This document shows positions 11,385 to 23,300 of a stretch of 64,000 nucleotides of DNA, in pieces. The stretch is from Solanum dulcamara (Eukaryota; Streptophyta; Magnoliopsida; Solanales; Solanaceae). The stretch covers positions 29,569,246 to 29,633,245 of the forward strand of contig NC_077241.1 of assembly GCF_947179165.1 (NCBI RefSeq), given 5' to 3'. Below the pieces are notes generated by a model. It was not told where the DNA came from. It was given only the letters and a program-made list of their open reading frames with translations, and searched no databases. Made by a program: the position numbers and the translations under genes. Every line of letters begins with the position of its first letter. Position 1 is the first letter of the stretch.

Positions 11385-13587
11385 ATATATACGTACAAAT
11401 GCTGGCCTTCTAGTGAGGGACTCGGTGAACAATGTAGTGAATTACACGAATTTGTTAACCGGCCCGGGACTCAGAGAAGAACTGTTACAGTATACACAAG
11501 TAGAGTAGTGAGAAACCAAACACAGTTTAAATCATTATTCAAGACTCAACTATATAAGAGGACTAAGTTATTGTCTAAGAATTCGAGTAACAGTATAGTC
11601 ATTCTAGCTTCCCTCTAAATGCCATTAGGGGCTATAGTAATTATATCTCGAGGTTCCTAGATATATACCAAAGTAAGACTATTCACTTAAGAGTTCTAGA
11701 GAAACAGTTCGACTATTATAGGAATTAAATATTTAGAAGTAATTGAGAGATGTTTCAAAATGGAGTTACCTCGGAGTTCATGTCAGATTCAACTTACAAC
11801 TAAAACAAGGACATGCCCAAAAGAAGAAAGAGAATAAGATCTATATGGTCTGTACTTTTCTTCAGGTGATCTTCATATAATATTTCATACCTGGCCCTTC
11901 AGGGGGCTCGGTGAACCACTATGGCATTGTAATCTCATTTTCATATCAAATATATCTCAATGGACATGAGAGATAGCTTCCCGTACATTTCATTCTGACA
12001 CATAGAAGCCCTACTAGGCAATACTTAATCTTCACACGAACTCTACTACTGAACAGTGGATAGGGGTTTTGAGGCATACTCGGAATTCTGGGAATGGAAT
12101 TATCCCCGCACTTCATATACAATTCACTTAAGGCTAAACATTGCCAAAAGAAAAGAAAGATAGTTGTACGAACTTATACCAAAACATGCCAAGAGAAAGC
12201 TTTACATACCTTGTCTAAATTATTCCTTATCTTGCTTGCCTCGCCGTCCTTTGAACCTATTCAACATGAAATTAGTATGAATATCAACGCCTTTTACTTT
12301 CCAGCACCCTAGGTTATATCTTAGTATTAATGAAATCTGTTTCCTTAGTCGTTTCCCCGACTAGTTCTTTTTTTCGCTAAGGTGTCAATGAAAATAGGGC
12401 AGCACCTCCCCTATAATGTGCCCTATCCGAATTTCCAATTAGGTCCGTAAGACCTACAGCCAACCAACAACAACAAACTGCATCAATTCACACCAACAAT
12501 ATACAACATAAACTCCAAACGACTTATTCAAAAATACGGTAGCACAATAGGGCGTCTAGCCTTTATTTTGTAACGCCTTTCATTATACGCAACAAGGGGT
12601 TGTGTGGATTCAACTAGCAGCACCCTAACTCACATTAGAACATATTTAGTCCGTGCAACAACACCTCAAACCCCTGCATCAGCACCTCACACGAACAACA
12701 CTATCCTTCGATGACAATTTAACTATAGCGATTCCAATTTAGTTTATTTCGAACGTCGAGCATTTCTACGATATTCTTAAACTTCCAGCAGCATACAAGG
12801 GGTGTAATACACCATATAAAAATACCATAAACTCCAATTTAAAAGGAAAGTCCTTACCTTACGTTAAACATGTCAAACTCGCCAAAACTATCAAAACGCG
12901 AAATCTGGACAGCCCACTGCCTTATATTGTCACTTAGTTTTGGAGGGGTAATTGAGCGAAACAGGATTTGTGGCCTCAATGAAAGTTATAGACATGTGTA
13001 TCAAGGTCGCAAACAATTTTGAATTACCCCTATAACAATTTTGTACGAAAATATATGACTAAAACACCAATAGCAGTCCGTGTAAGATTTCCAAAACCAA
13101 AATCTGGGCAGTACCTCCTCTATATTTCATCACCGTTTTTCGAGCTGATACAAGTAAAACTGGATTTTGGAGTCTAAATGAAAGTTATATAACCATGAAA
13201 TAAATTTCCAAAACATATTGAATCACCCGAAACAAAGCTATACACAAGAAGTTATACCAATATTACTAACCACTGTCCCTTCCCAAAAACTGGTTTGTTA
13301 ACTAGCATTTTCTCTTTAAGTTTCTCTTAGTTTTCCAAGTGAAGAACTGAAAATATGGTTCCGTAGGCATCGTAATATACATATATACACCTCCACGTAT
13401 TTTAGGAACTTCGTATATAATTAATTAACGGAGAGAAAATTAGAAATCTCACCTTTAAGCTTCCAAGCTATGGCTGCCTTTCTCGTTCACGTTTTCTCCC
13501 TATGTTGCTGCTGTTTTTGGACTGATTTTTGATAAATGAACACATGAAGAGTCATATACACATATATATATGAGGTGACACGTTTCA

Positions 13588-13703
13588 GGTACGATGGCCC
13601 AATCCGTATAATGCATAAGCTGTCGTGGAACGTATGACCCGATCCTTACATAGGAAACTGTGCTGAGGTATGTTCGGCCCAATCCATATATATATATATA
13701 TTA
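13588..13703. repeat. Minisatellite continuation in LTR3 (right part)
   Basis: Resumes the 40-43 bp array of 10311-10528 after the solo LTR. Its first five bases are the second TSD copy. Confidence 0.75.
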
Positions 13704-15593
13704 TAATGCATATACGTGCACACAAAACTCTGTAACATATCAAACATCCCTTAGATACCATCATAAAGCATGTTCAAGAGCCCCTAGGTGTAGGAGCTTA
13801 CACATCCCAACACTATTCAACCTATAGGAGGCTCAAGGGTCGTAGTTCAACTACTTCAAGGCCCTTATAATTCAGAAGTGGGTACAAGTTATGAGTTACG
13901 TCCAGAATCTATAAATGGAGCTATCTCCAAATCCATTTTCTAAAGTACCTATCATCCAGTCTTTCTAGAAGTAGGAAAAGACAAGCTCTACATGTACCAT
14001 TTCCTATCACATGGAAGAATTTCAAAAATAATGACTCAACTTGTTACAGGAGTTCTAATCAATAGGAAGTGAACAAGAGTCTTAACTCACCCTCAGAGTT
14101 TTAAGAGTAGAATAACTTCAAACTTCATATACACAATACTTACATCTCAGTCATGCCATCAGAGAGGAAGAATAACTTTCATACACTAGCTCTCAGCATA
14201 TAGAAAACTTGAGGAATGGAAGCTTAACTACTTTAAGAGTCTTAACATTCAACAGTAAACACGAATTATGAATCATGAATCATGTTCAGAGCTCATGAAT
14301 AGATTTACTCCAAGCTTCATACACATATCACTTGTCACTTAGATCTAAGACATTCCCAAAAGAAAGAACAGATAGGCTTTACATACTTATACCAAAACAT
14401 GCCAAAAGAAGGAATAGCTTTACATACCTCGTATGGACTTCTCTTAATCATGTCCACGTCATCGTCCTCCAAACCTATTTAACATGGAAGTAATATGAGT
14501 ATCAAACCTTCTTAACTTTCCATCATCTTAGGTTACACCTTAGTATTAATGGAGTATATTTCCTTAGTCATTTCCTCGACTAGTTATGTTATTCGCTAAG
14601 GCGTCGACAAAAATTGGGCAGCACCTCCCCTATAATGTGCCCTATCCGAATTTCCGATTAGGTCCCTAAGACCTTAATCAAACCAACAACAACAACCTGC
14701 AGCATATTTTTAAGCAATTCACACCAACAATATACAACATAAACTCCAAATGACTTATTCAAAAATACGATATCACAATAGGGCGTCTTAGCCTTTATTT
14801 TGTAACGCCCTTAATTATACGCAATGAGGGGTCATGTGGCTTCAACCAGCAGAAACCTAACCCAAATTAGAACATATTTAGGCCCTGAAACAACACATCA
14901 CACCCCTGCAGCAGCACCCCACACGTACAACACCCCATTTCGACTACAATTTAACTACGACGACTTCAATTTCGATTGTTTCTATCGTCGAGCATTTCCA
15001 CGACTTTTTTTATACTTACAGCAGTATAAAAGGTGTAAAACACACTACATAACAACCACATAAACTTCAAATTAGAAGGTAAAACCTTACCTTTCCCGAA
15101 ATTGGCCAAAACACGCCAAAACCCGCCTCGGAAAATCTCTTGATGTGCTGAAATGGAGTGGACTGTTTGCTGTCCGTTTGGTGCTGCTGCAAACCTTAAC
15201 TTTACATTATTAACACCCTCATAACATGTAAAAACCCTTAACAAAACGTGGGAGAAGAGAATCAAGCCATATCTTATCAAATGGCCTTCCAAACACGCTG
15301 GAAATTAAATTCGGAACCTCCTTGACGCGGCTGAAATACTGTGGCTGCTTGTTAGTCGTTTTTGCTTCCCCAAATAGGTAATATACGTTGTTAACCACCT
15401 CCACTTGATATAATAATACCTTATCTAATTAATTTACGGAGCAAAATCGGGACATACCTATTTTTCTCCTCCAAGCCGTCATGTTTTTCTCTCTTGTTCT
15501 AGGGTTTGTTATTGAGTTTTTTGCTGCAGCTTAATGGATCAGAACTGAAGTATACGATACCTATAGATGTGTATATGTGGTCCTAGGAGGTGA

Positions 15594-15810
15594 CACGTGT
15601 CATACCCATATGGTGACACGTGTCCAGCCCCTATTGGGCCACGGATCCATGCCTTACCCCTAGACTGCCACGTGTCCTTGTGGGCCCCACCTCCCAAGTA
15701 GGAGGGACCCACCTCCCAAGTAGGTGGGTCACCTAATTGAACCTAAGTAGGTGGGTCACCTGCTTTCTTGAGGTGCTGCCACGTGTTACTCCTCCATTGG
15801 CTTCCACGTG
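15594..15810 (-). promoter_or_regulatory. Cluster of five CACGTG boxes in LTR3 U3
   Basis: CACGTG at 15594, 15617, 15669, 15780 and 15805, several inside longer palindromes such as ACACGTGT. On the minus strand (element sense) the cluster ends just upstream of an AT-rich TATA-like stretch (about 15560-15590). CACGTG is the core of plant G-box/ABRE elements bound by bZIP and bHLH factors. That this LTR responds to such factors is inference. Confidence 0.55.
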
Positions 15811-16174
15811 TCGTCTTTTGCCCTTCCTCTTGGGTTCGTAATCTCGTCTTATTTTAGGAGCCTATGTAATCCATGCTACGTAAACTTGGTATGTCCTTAA
15901 GCAACTCAAGTATATAAGACGTCTAAGTTGGTAGCTTATGAAGGTAAATCGAGTCCTACGACTCATTTCTCGGCCTCCAACTCCTTTCGAATTTTTATAA
16001 CCCTATTTCCAATCATCCTTATTATGAAGCATTTCGTTCTCCTTTCCTTGGAGTTATTTGATAGAATTATTAACTATCCGACTCACATAACGACTTTTAA
16101 GAAACTTAGGAGCCTTCCCAGAAACTTGAGAAGTTTAAGAAGCATTCTAAGGTACCAAAGTACGGGGTGTAACA

Positions 16175-18649
16175 TAAAGCTTGCATAGCACGGATTATAT
16201 AGTCTCTTAAAATAAGACGAGACTACGAACCCACGAGGAAGGGGAAAAGATGACACATGGCAGCCAATGAAGGAGTGACATGTGGCAGCACCTCAAGCAG
16301 GCAGGTGACCCACCTGCTTGGGGTCAAGTAGGTGACCCACCTTCTTTGGGGGAGGTGGGACCCACTGCCACGTGGCAGCATTAGAGGCTATGTATGGATT
16401 CGTGGCCCAATAAGGGCTTGACACATGTCACCCTTGGGGGCTGACAGGTGTCACCTCCTAAAGGAGTGTATATACACATGTAAGTATGAGTAAAGTTCAG
16501 TTTACACCTCAAATATTCATTTTCAGCACTTGGAAAAGGAAAAAAAATCCTAAAGACTAAGAGAGCACACCTTCGGCCAAGGCCAAGAATTCAAGGTGAG
16601 TTCCGATTTTATTCCGCAAATTAATTATCTAAGGTGTTTCTAAAGCACGTGGGGAGGTATATATGTATCTTATGATGTCTACGGATTCATTTCTTCATCC
16701 CTACACTTAGAAACTAGAAGAGAAAAACGTTGGAGGGCAAGAAGAGGGAGCTACGGGTTTGGGGCTGCCAAGGTAAGCCTCAGAGTTTTGTTCCATGAAT
16801 TAATTATTTAAGGTGTCGCACGATTATATAATGGTGTTTTATAACATAAAATTCCATTTCGGGGCAGCAAGAAAGCGATACAAACAGTCCGCTCAATTTC
16901 AGCACGTTTAGAAAAAGTTCTGAGTTGCAATTTGGCAGTTTTGGCCAATTTCGGGTAAGGTATGGTTTCTCCTTTCAATTTGGACTTTATGGTGTTGTTA
17001 TGGAGTGTGTTAAACTCCCTATAGGTTGCTGAAAATGTGAAAAATGTCATAGAAATGCTTGACGTTCGAAACAAACTAAATTGGAGTCACTATAGTTGAA
17101 TTGTTGTCGAAGTAAAGTGTTGTACTTGTGATGTACTATTGCAAGTATGTGGTTTTTTTTCCAGGGAATAATGTATTCTAAAAGGTGTGAGGGTGCTACT
17201 GGTTGAATCCACACGACCCCTCATTTCGTATAATTAAAGGTGTTGCGAAATAAAGTCTAGAAATCCTATTTTGGTATCGTAGTTTTGAGCGAGTCGTTTG
17301 GAGTTTATGTTGTATATTGTTGGTGTGAATTGCTTAAACATAGATGCAGGTTATTGTTTTTGGTTGGATGTAGGTATTAGAGGTGTAATTGGAAATTTGG
17401 ATAGGGCACATTATAGGGGAGATGCTACCCAATTTTTGTTAATGTCTTAACTAATTAAAGACCTAGTCGAGGAGACGAATAAGGACATAGGTTCCGTGAA
17501 TACTAAGGTGCAACTGAAGGTGCTGAAAAGTTTAAGGTTCTTTATACTCGCATTAATTCCATGTTAAATAGGTTTGGAGGAGGACGACGTGGACGTGATT
17601 AAGAGTAGTCCATACGAGGTATGTGAAGCTTTCTTTTGGCATGTTTTGGAATAAGTGTGTGAAACTATCTCTTCTTTCTTTTGGCATGTCTTAGATGTAG
17701 ACTATGGATGATGTAAGCTTTGGTGCAACTTCCTTCTTAGGTTCTGAATATGACTTCAGGACTCTTGATCACTTCTGGATTTTAAGACTCTTAAAGAGAA
17801 AGGCTCTGAGATAACCAATGCTCAAACTTCTATAAGGTATTTCACACTGGTATATGTATAAGAGTTCCAAAACACCTTTTTACTTAGTCCTTACTGACAT
17901 TTAGAAGGTATACGTCAGATACTTCCTACACTAATCTCAAAGTGATGGTTTGCTTGATGACTTTACAGATATGATTCACTGGATCCCTAATAGGGCCGGC
18001 TATATTGAAAATTTGAGCATGCATGATTTTACTTTCCTAGGTATAGGTTTCTGATTTGATATTTTATCCCCTGCTTCTCTATTTCATATATGCCTCTAGT
18101 TGTATTGTGTTATGTTTTAAATACTCATTACATATATCGTACTGATCCCCCTTTTCTCGGGGGGGCTGCGTTTCATGCTCGTAAGTATAAATACAGGTTT
18201 TGGGAGTCCGTCGGCTTAGGATTCTACTCAGCCCAGCTGGAAGAGGATCCATTATATCGGAGCCTAGTTTTTAGTACTAACCACCGATGTAAAAAATTGT
18301 TTTGTTTATTCAGGGGTATGGCGGGGGCCCTATCCCACCATATGTTGTCATTAATATTCTTAGAGGTCTGCAGACATGTATATATGGGTTATGTATGTCA
18401 GTTTGGTTCAGTTGGGTCTATATGATGTATGATATATGTTATTATGTTATGGAAGCCTTATCGGCTTGCGTGCCCTGCATAATGTGATACAAATAAAGAG
18501 GCTACCGGTTTATGGAAATGTTATCACCCAATAGGGTTATGTTGCATGGTATTGTGTTATTTACAGTTCGATTTAACCACAGTTGATAGGCATGTATACG
18601 GGGTTTCAGATTGTACCCCAGTTGCAACCTACGAGGTTAGGTCATGACA
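16175..18649 (+). repeat. Plus-strand LTR remnant of older element G1
   Basis: Opposite orientation to LTR3. It starts inside U3 and runs to the LTR end GGTCATGACA at 18649. It lacks the 5' terminal part, presumably cut off by the neighbouring array. It contains a TATA-like box (16469), splice-donor-like AAGGTGAG and AAGGTAAG (16593, 16770), and the C-run/G-run hairpin region near 18147. Confidence 0.82.
16469..16476 (+). promoter_or_regulatory. Candidate LTR TATA box
   Basis: TATATACA downstream of a stretch with CCACGTGGC and several CACATG/CAGGTG boxes. It sits at the U3/R transition expected for the LTR promoter. No start site can be read from sequence alone. Confidence 0.4.
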
Positions 18650-19071
18650 GACTTGGCCTAGACATACGATACCTACTGAGGTACATACTTTCTTAGGGCT
18701 AGCAGGATACTACAAGAGATTCATAAATAAGTTTTCTTCTATTTCAGCATCTTTAACAAGGTTAACTTAGAAGGCGGCTAAGTTCTAGTGGACCAATGTT
18801 TGTGAACGAAGCTTTCAATTGTTGAAAGATAAGTTGACTATGACCCCTGTTCTAACTCTTCCTAAAGGACTAGATGGCTATGTTATTTATTGTGATGCTT
18901 CCGGTGTTGGAGTTAGCAGTAGTAATTCGTGCTTTGAAAATATGGAGACATTATCTGTATGGCGTGCATGTTGATATTTACACAGAGCACAAAAGTCTCC
19001 AATACATTTTCAAGCAAAAGGAGCTGAATTTACAGTAAAGAAGGTGGCTGGAGTTGCTAAAAGATTATGAT
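18650..19071 (+). pseudogene. Ty3/gypsy pol fragment (RT tail and RNase H) of G1
   Basis: Plus-strand translation gives the RT connection region (motifs TEV.TFLGLAGYYKRFI), then RNase H start (DASGVGV) and, after an internal deletion, LKIWRHYLYGVHVDIYTEHK and SLQYIF. In an active element this is the RT-RNase H part of the polyprotein that makes cDNA in the cytoplasmic particle. Here it carries stops, a frame change and a deletion. It joins an LTR end directly at 18649 with no PBS, gag or protease between, so a large deletion occurred. It stops at 19071 where the G2 LTR begins. The same residues occur in full at about 28480-29010. Confidence 0.85.
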
Positions 19072-19424
19072 TGTTACACCCCGTAGTTTGGTACCTTGGA
19101 ACGCTTCTTAAGTTTCTGGGAAGGCTCTTAAGTTTCTCAGAAGTCGTTATGTGAGTCGGATAATCTATAATGCTATCAAATAATCCTAAGGAAAGGAGAA
19201 GGAGATACTCCATAAGAGAGAAGATTGGTAATAGGGTTACAAGAATCCGAAAGAAGTTGGAGGCTAAGTAGTGAGTCGTAGGACTCGATGTACTTGTGAA
19301 GGATACTATTTGGGACATTTTGCATACTAAGCTACTTGAGTACACATCGAGCTTAAGTAGCAAAAAACACATAGGCTCTTAAAGTGAGATTAGATTACGA
19401 AACTACGGAAGAGAGATAAGGAGA

Positions 19425-19518
19425 TGACGCACCTACTTGAAACAAGTAGGTGACGCACCTACTTGAAGCAAGCAGGTTATGCACCTACTTGAAGCAAGTA
19501 GGTGACTCACCTACTTGG
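19425..19518. repeat. 26-bp palindromic minisatellite in U3 (3.5 units)
   Basis: Units of TGACGCACCTACTTGAAGCA with AGTAGG. Each contains CCTACTT and AAGTAGG as an inverted repeat. Related copies occur in U3 of the other LTRs (around 2455, 7365, 15700, 33550, 46345, 57410) with different unit numbers. Confidence 0.8.
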
Positions 19519-19588
19519 GGTGGACCCATGCTGCCATGTGGCAGCTTTGGATTGGCCGCATGATTGAGGTGGCACCCTAGGGGGCTGC

Positions 19589-19630
19589 CACGTGTCACAT
19601 CCTAAGAAGGTATATATATATATATATGTA
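19589..19630 (+). promoter_or_regulatory. G-box plus TATA-like tract of the G2 LTR
   Basis: CACGTG at 19589-19594 is followed 17 bp later by an alternating TA tract (19611-19626). The order matches the other LTRs. This is the best candidate core promoter of G2. Confidence 0.4.
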
Positions 19631-20375
19631 TTATATGTTGTACATAGTTCATTCTTCAGCATTTAGAACAAAATAAAAGAAGGAAAACCCTAAGAGACTA
19701 AGAGAGAAGGGCGACGACTTTGACTAAAGTGAAAGGTAAGCTCCGGTTCCATTCCATAAATTAATTATTTAAGGTATCCCTCGGTTAAATGAAGGTGTTT
19801 AATGAATTAAATAATTAATTTGGGAAGAAATATAGGGCTGCAAACAGCCATCGAAGTTCAGCCGCAACAAGAGCTTACAAAGCCAATTTTTAGCAAGTTT
19901 GGGAAGCCATTCGTTAAGTTATGGTGTGGTTCTCTTCTCCAACGTTTTGGTAAGTGTTTGGACATGTTATTAGGGTGTTAATAACATAAATTTATGGTTT
20001 GGAGCAGCACCAAAAAGATACAAACAGTCCACTACTTTTCAGCACTCTAAGGAACTTCTTTGGCTAGGTTTTAGCTAGTTTTGGCCAATTTCGGGGAAGG
20101 TAAGGTCTTTCCTTTCAATTTAAATTTATGGTGTTATCATAGGGTGTTTTATACATCTTTTATGTTTCTGTAAGTGTAATAACTTCATATAAGTGTTGGA
20201 CGTTAAAGACAAACTAAATTGGAGTCGCTATAGTTGAATTATAGTCGAAGCAAGGTGTTGTGCTTATGGTGTGGTACTGCAGGTTGTGGTGTTGTGTTGC
20301 AGGGCCTAAAAGTATACTAAAAGGGGTGTGGGATATTATGGTTTTAGCCACCCGACCCCCCATTTCGTATAGTTA

Positions 20376-23300
20376 TGTCACGACCCAACCCCGTAGGCCG
20401 CGACTAGGGTCCCACCTGGACCCTCTTATGCGTATTTATCAGCTACACTTAAGTTGAACCGTGTGTGATGTGATGCAATACACAAAAATCTCAATAGTTT
20501 AAAACTTTTTCATGTACTTATAGCCTCTTTCACTCATGTCATAACATATAAGGGCATGCAAGCCGACTAGGCCGTTATAACAAAAAACATTCACAACATG
20601 CCGTATAGGCATATTCGAAATGAACTCACAAACAACCCACATACATATGTCTACAGACCTCTAGGAATAGTAACAGCAACATATGGTGGGACAGCGCCCC
20701 CGCCGTACCCCTGAATATATAAATATATACATTAAGTGACCAATATCAAAAATTAGGCTCTAGAATAGTGAAGCACTTCCGACATAGCTAATAGGAACTC
20801 CTAAGCTGACAGATCTCCAGAATGAACATCTGTACCTGCGGGCATGAAACACAACCCCCCGAGAAAAGAGGGGTCAATACGATATATGTACTGAGTATGT
20901 AAATCATAACACATCGTAACTGAGACCATAACTTAAATAGGGATGCAGGGGACAAGTATAACAATTAAAATATTACAGTACCTGCACTTAAGGACACATA
21001 ATCCTATATATAATCATATACTATGCCCGACCCTCTAGTGAACTCGGTGTCATAATTATTTCTTCATATTCACATATCATCGTATCATCATGCATTTCAT
21101 TTCATCATATCATCGTATACGGTATCATATCATCGTATATGGTATCCTATCATCGTACACGGTATAATCTTATCATGTATGTTATCATATTACACCCGGT
21201 TCACTATGGGGCTTGGGGTCACAATGTATCACTCTAATCTCATATGCATGCCTACATAAAGTATCTAGCCCTTTAGTGAGGGACTCGGTGAATGAAGTGG
21301 TATACGTCTATAGTGTACCATCATAATATACATACCGTACCCGGCCTTCTAAGGAGGGACTCAGTGTTCCTTCCTTATTTCACCACATATACTATCATAT
21401 TACAGCCGTCCCGGGACTCGGTGAATAATCATATCATCATAATATATAACATAAATCACACCTCATGTATGGCATCGTCTCCTCGTGCGTGGAACTATAC
21501 ACATCTGGCCTGGGACGCAGTGAAAGAAGTAGTAAAGCTATGCATAATAACTATTCTCGGCCCATGGTTGGACACGGTGAAGGATGGGTTACAGTATGCA
21601 TGAGTAGAGTAGTGGGAAACCATATGCAACTAAGTCATTATCTGAGACTCGATGAAACAGTCAAGTGAACCGTCACCTGAAGACTAGGGGAGTAATTATC
21701 TGAGGTACCCTTTTAGATGTCATTAGGGCTTACATCAGTTGGGGCTTCAGGGATCACAGACATGCATCAAGATAATGCCACACAACTTATGCAATCAGAA
21801 ATATGGTTTATGCAATCAGAGACATTGATCATTTCAGAGACTTTAAAAAGAGGAGTTGGTACCTCCACTTACTACTCATTATATAGAAGCCTCGAGAATA
21901 GTAGTTTGATTACTTTCGGACTCTTAATGTTCAGAAGTGACTACAAGTCACGAGTTACACTCAGAGCTCATAAATGAAATTACCTCTAAACCAATATCAT
22001 ATATCATTTTACTTAAAATTAAGCCATTCCAAAGGAAAGAAGAGATAGTCTTTACATGTACTATTTTTCATCACATAGAAGACTTAAAGGCAATAACCCC
22101 GCTATTGCAGGAGTTCTAACATCAAAAAGTAAACGAGAGTTTCGACATATATTTAGGGATTTATGAATGGATTGAATCCCAAATATCACATACATATTAT
22201 TCATAACTTACATCTAAGACATGCCAAAAGAAAAGAAAGATAGCTCTACATACTTATTCCAAAAACACGCCAAAAGAAAGCTTCACATACCTTGTCTGAG
22301 TTATTCCTTATCCTGTTCACTTCGTCATCCTTTGAACCTATACAACATAAAAGTAATATGAATATCGACCCTTCTTAACTTTCCAGCATCTTAGGTTACA
22401 CCTTAGCATCAATGGAATCTATTTCCTTAGTCGTTTCCTCGACTAGTTCTTTAGTTTGCTAAGGCGTCGATGAAAATTGGGCAGCACCTCCCCTATAATG
22501 TGCCCTATACAAATTTCCAATTAGGTCCCTAAGACCTACATCCAACCAACAACAACAACTTGAAGCAATTCACACCAACAATATACAACATAAACTCCAA
22601 ACGACTTATTCAAAAATACGATACAAAATAGGGCGTCTAGCCTTTATTTTGTAACGCCTTTAATTATACGCCACGAGGGGTCATGTCGCTTCAACCAGAA
22701 GCACCCTAACCAACATTAGAACATATTTAGGCCCTTCAACAAAACATCACACCCCTGCAGCAGAACCTCACAAGAACAACGCCTCATTTCGACGACAATT
22801 CACTTCTAGAGACTCCAATTTAGTTTATTCCAAACGCCAAAATTTTCAAACCTTTTACCCAACTTCCATCATCCCCTAAGGTGTGTAATACACCCTAAGT
22901 TAACATCATAAACTTAAAATTAGAGGGGAAGAACTTACCTTTCCCAAAATTGGCCAAAACTAGCTAAAACTTGCTTCGAAAATCTTTTGTCGCGCTGAAA
23001 TGGAGCGGACTGTTTTTGACACTTCTTCGCTTCCCCAAATTATGATTTTAAGCTATTAAAAATAGTTATATAACCGTGGGATACCATAAATAATTAATTC
23101 ACGGAACGAAAGTCGGAGACTCACCTCCAAAGGCCAAACTCGTAGCTCCCTCCTCTTGTTCCTAGAATTCTTCCTTTAAATTTTCTCTTGTTTGTTCCAA
23201 GCATAAAGATGAATTTGTGGTTCCGTAGACATCGTAAGATAAATATGTACATCTCCATGTGGTTGAGGAACACCATACATAATTAATTCACAGGGAAAAA

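Larger units (their letters stand above)
10529..13587 (-). mobile_element. Solo LTR (3.06 kb) inserted in LTR3, TSD GGTAC
   Basis: Begins TATCACGAACC and ends …ACACGTTTCA. GGTAC is present on both sides (10524-10528 and 13588-13592), and the surrounding minisatellite reads through perfectly once the insert and one GGTAC are removed. There is no PBS, PPT or internal region. Its right end lacks the roughly 600 bp of U3 seen in the other LTRs. It therefore either belongs to a subfamily with a shorter LTR or lost its end by a deletion that stopped exactly at the TSD. The part around 11800-12900 is nearly identical to LTR1/LTR2. Confidence 0.82.
9529..16174 (-). repeat. LTR3 (3.58 kb), split by a solo LTR at 10529-13587
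   Basis: Starts TGTCACGACCC right after the PBS and ends GGGGTGTAACA at 16174. Removing the insert and one TSD copy leaves about 3.58 kb. Its sequence is clearly further from LTR1/LTR2 than they are from each other. It is closer to the plus-strand LTR of G2, including a shared 40-43 bp minisatellite. It is therefore not a simple partner of LTR2. Confidence 0.85.

Noticed and set aside
16175..18649. Host gene promoter and leader (TATA box, donor sites)
   Set aside because: The whole stretch is an LTR, matching other LTRs in the window; the signals belong to the element.
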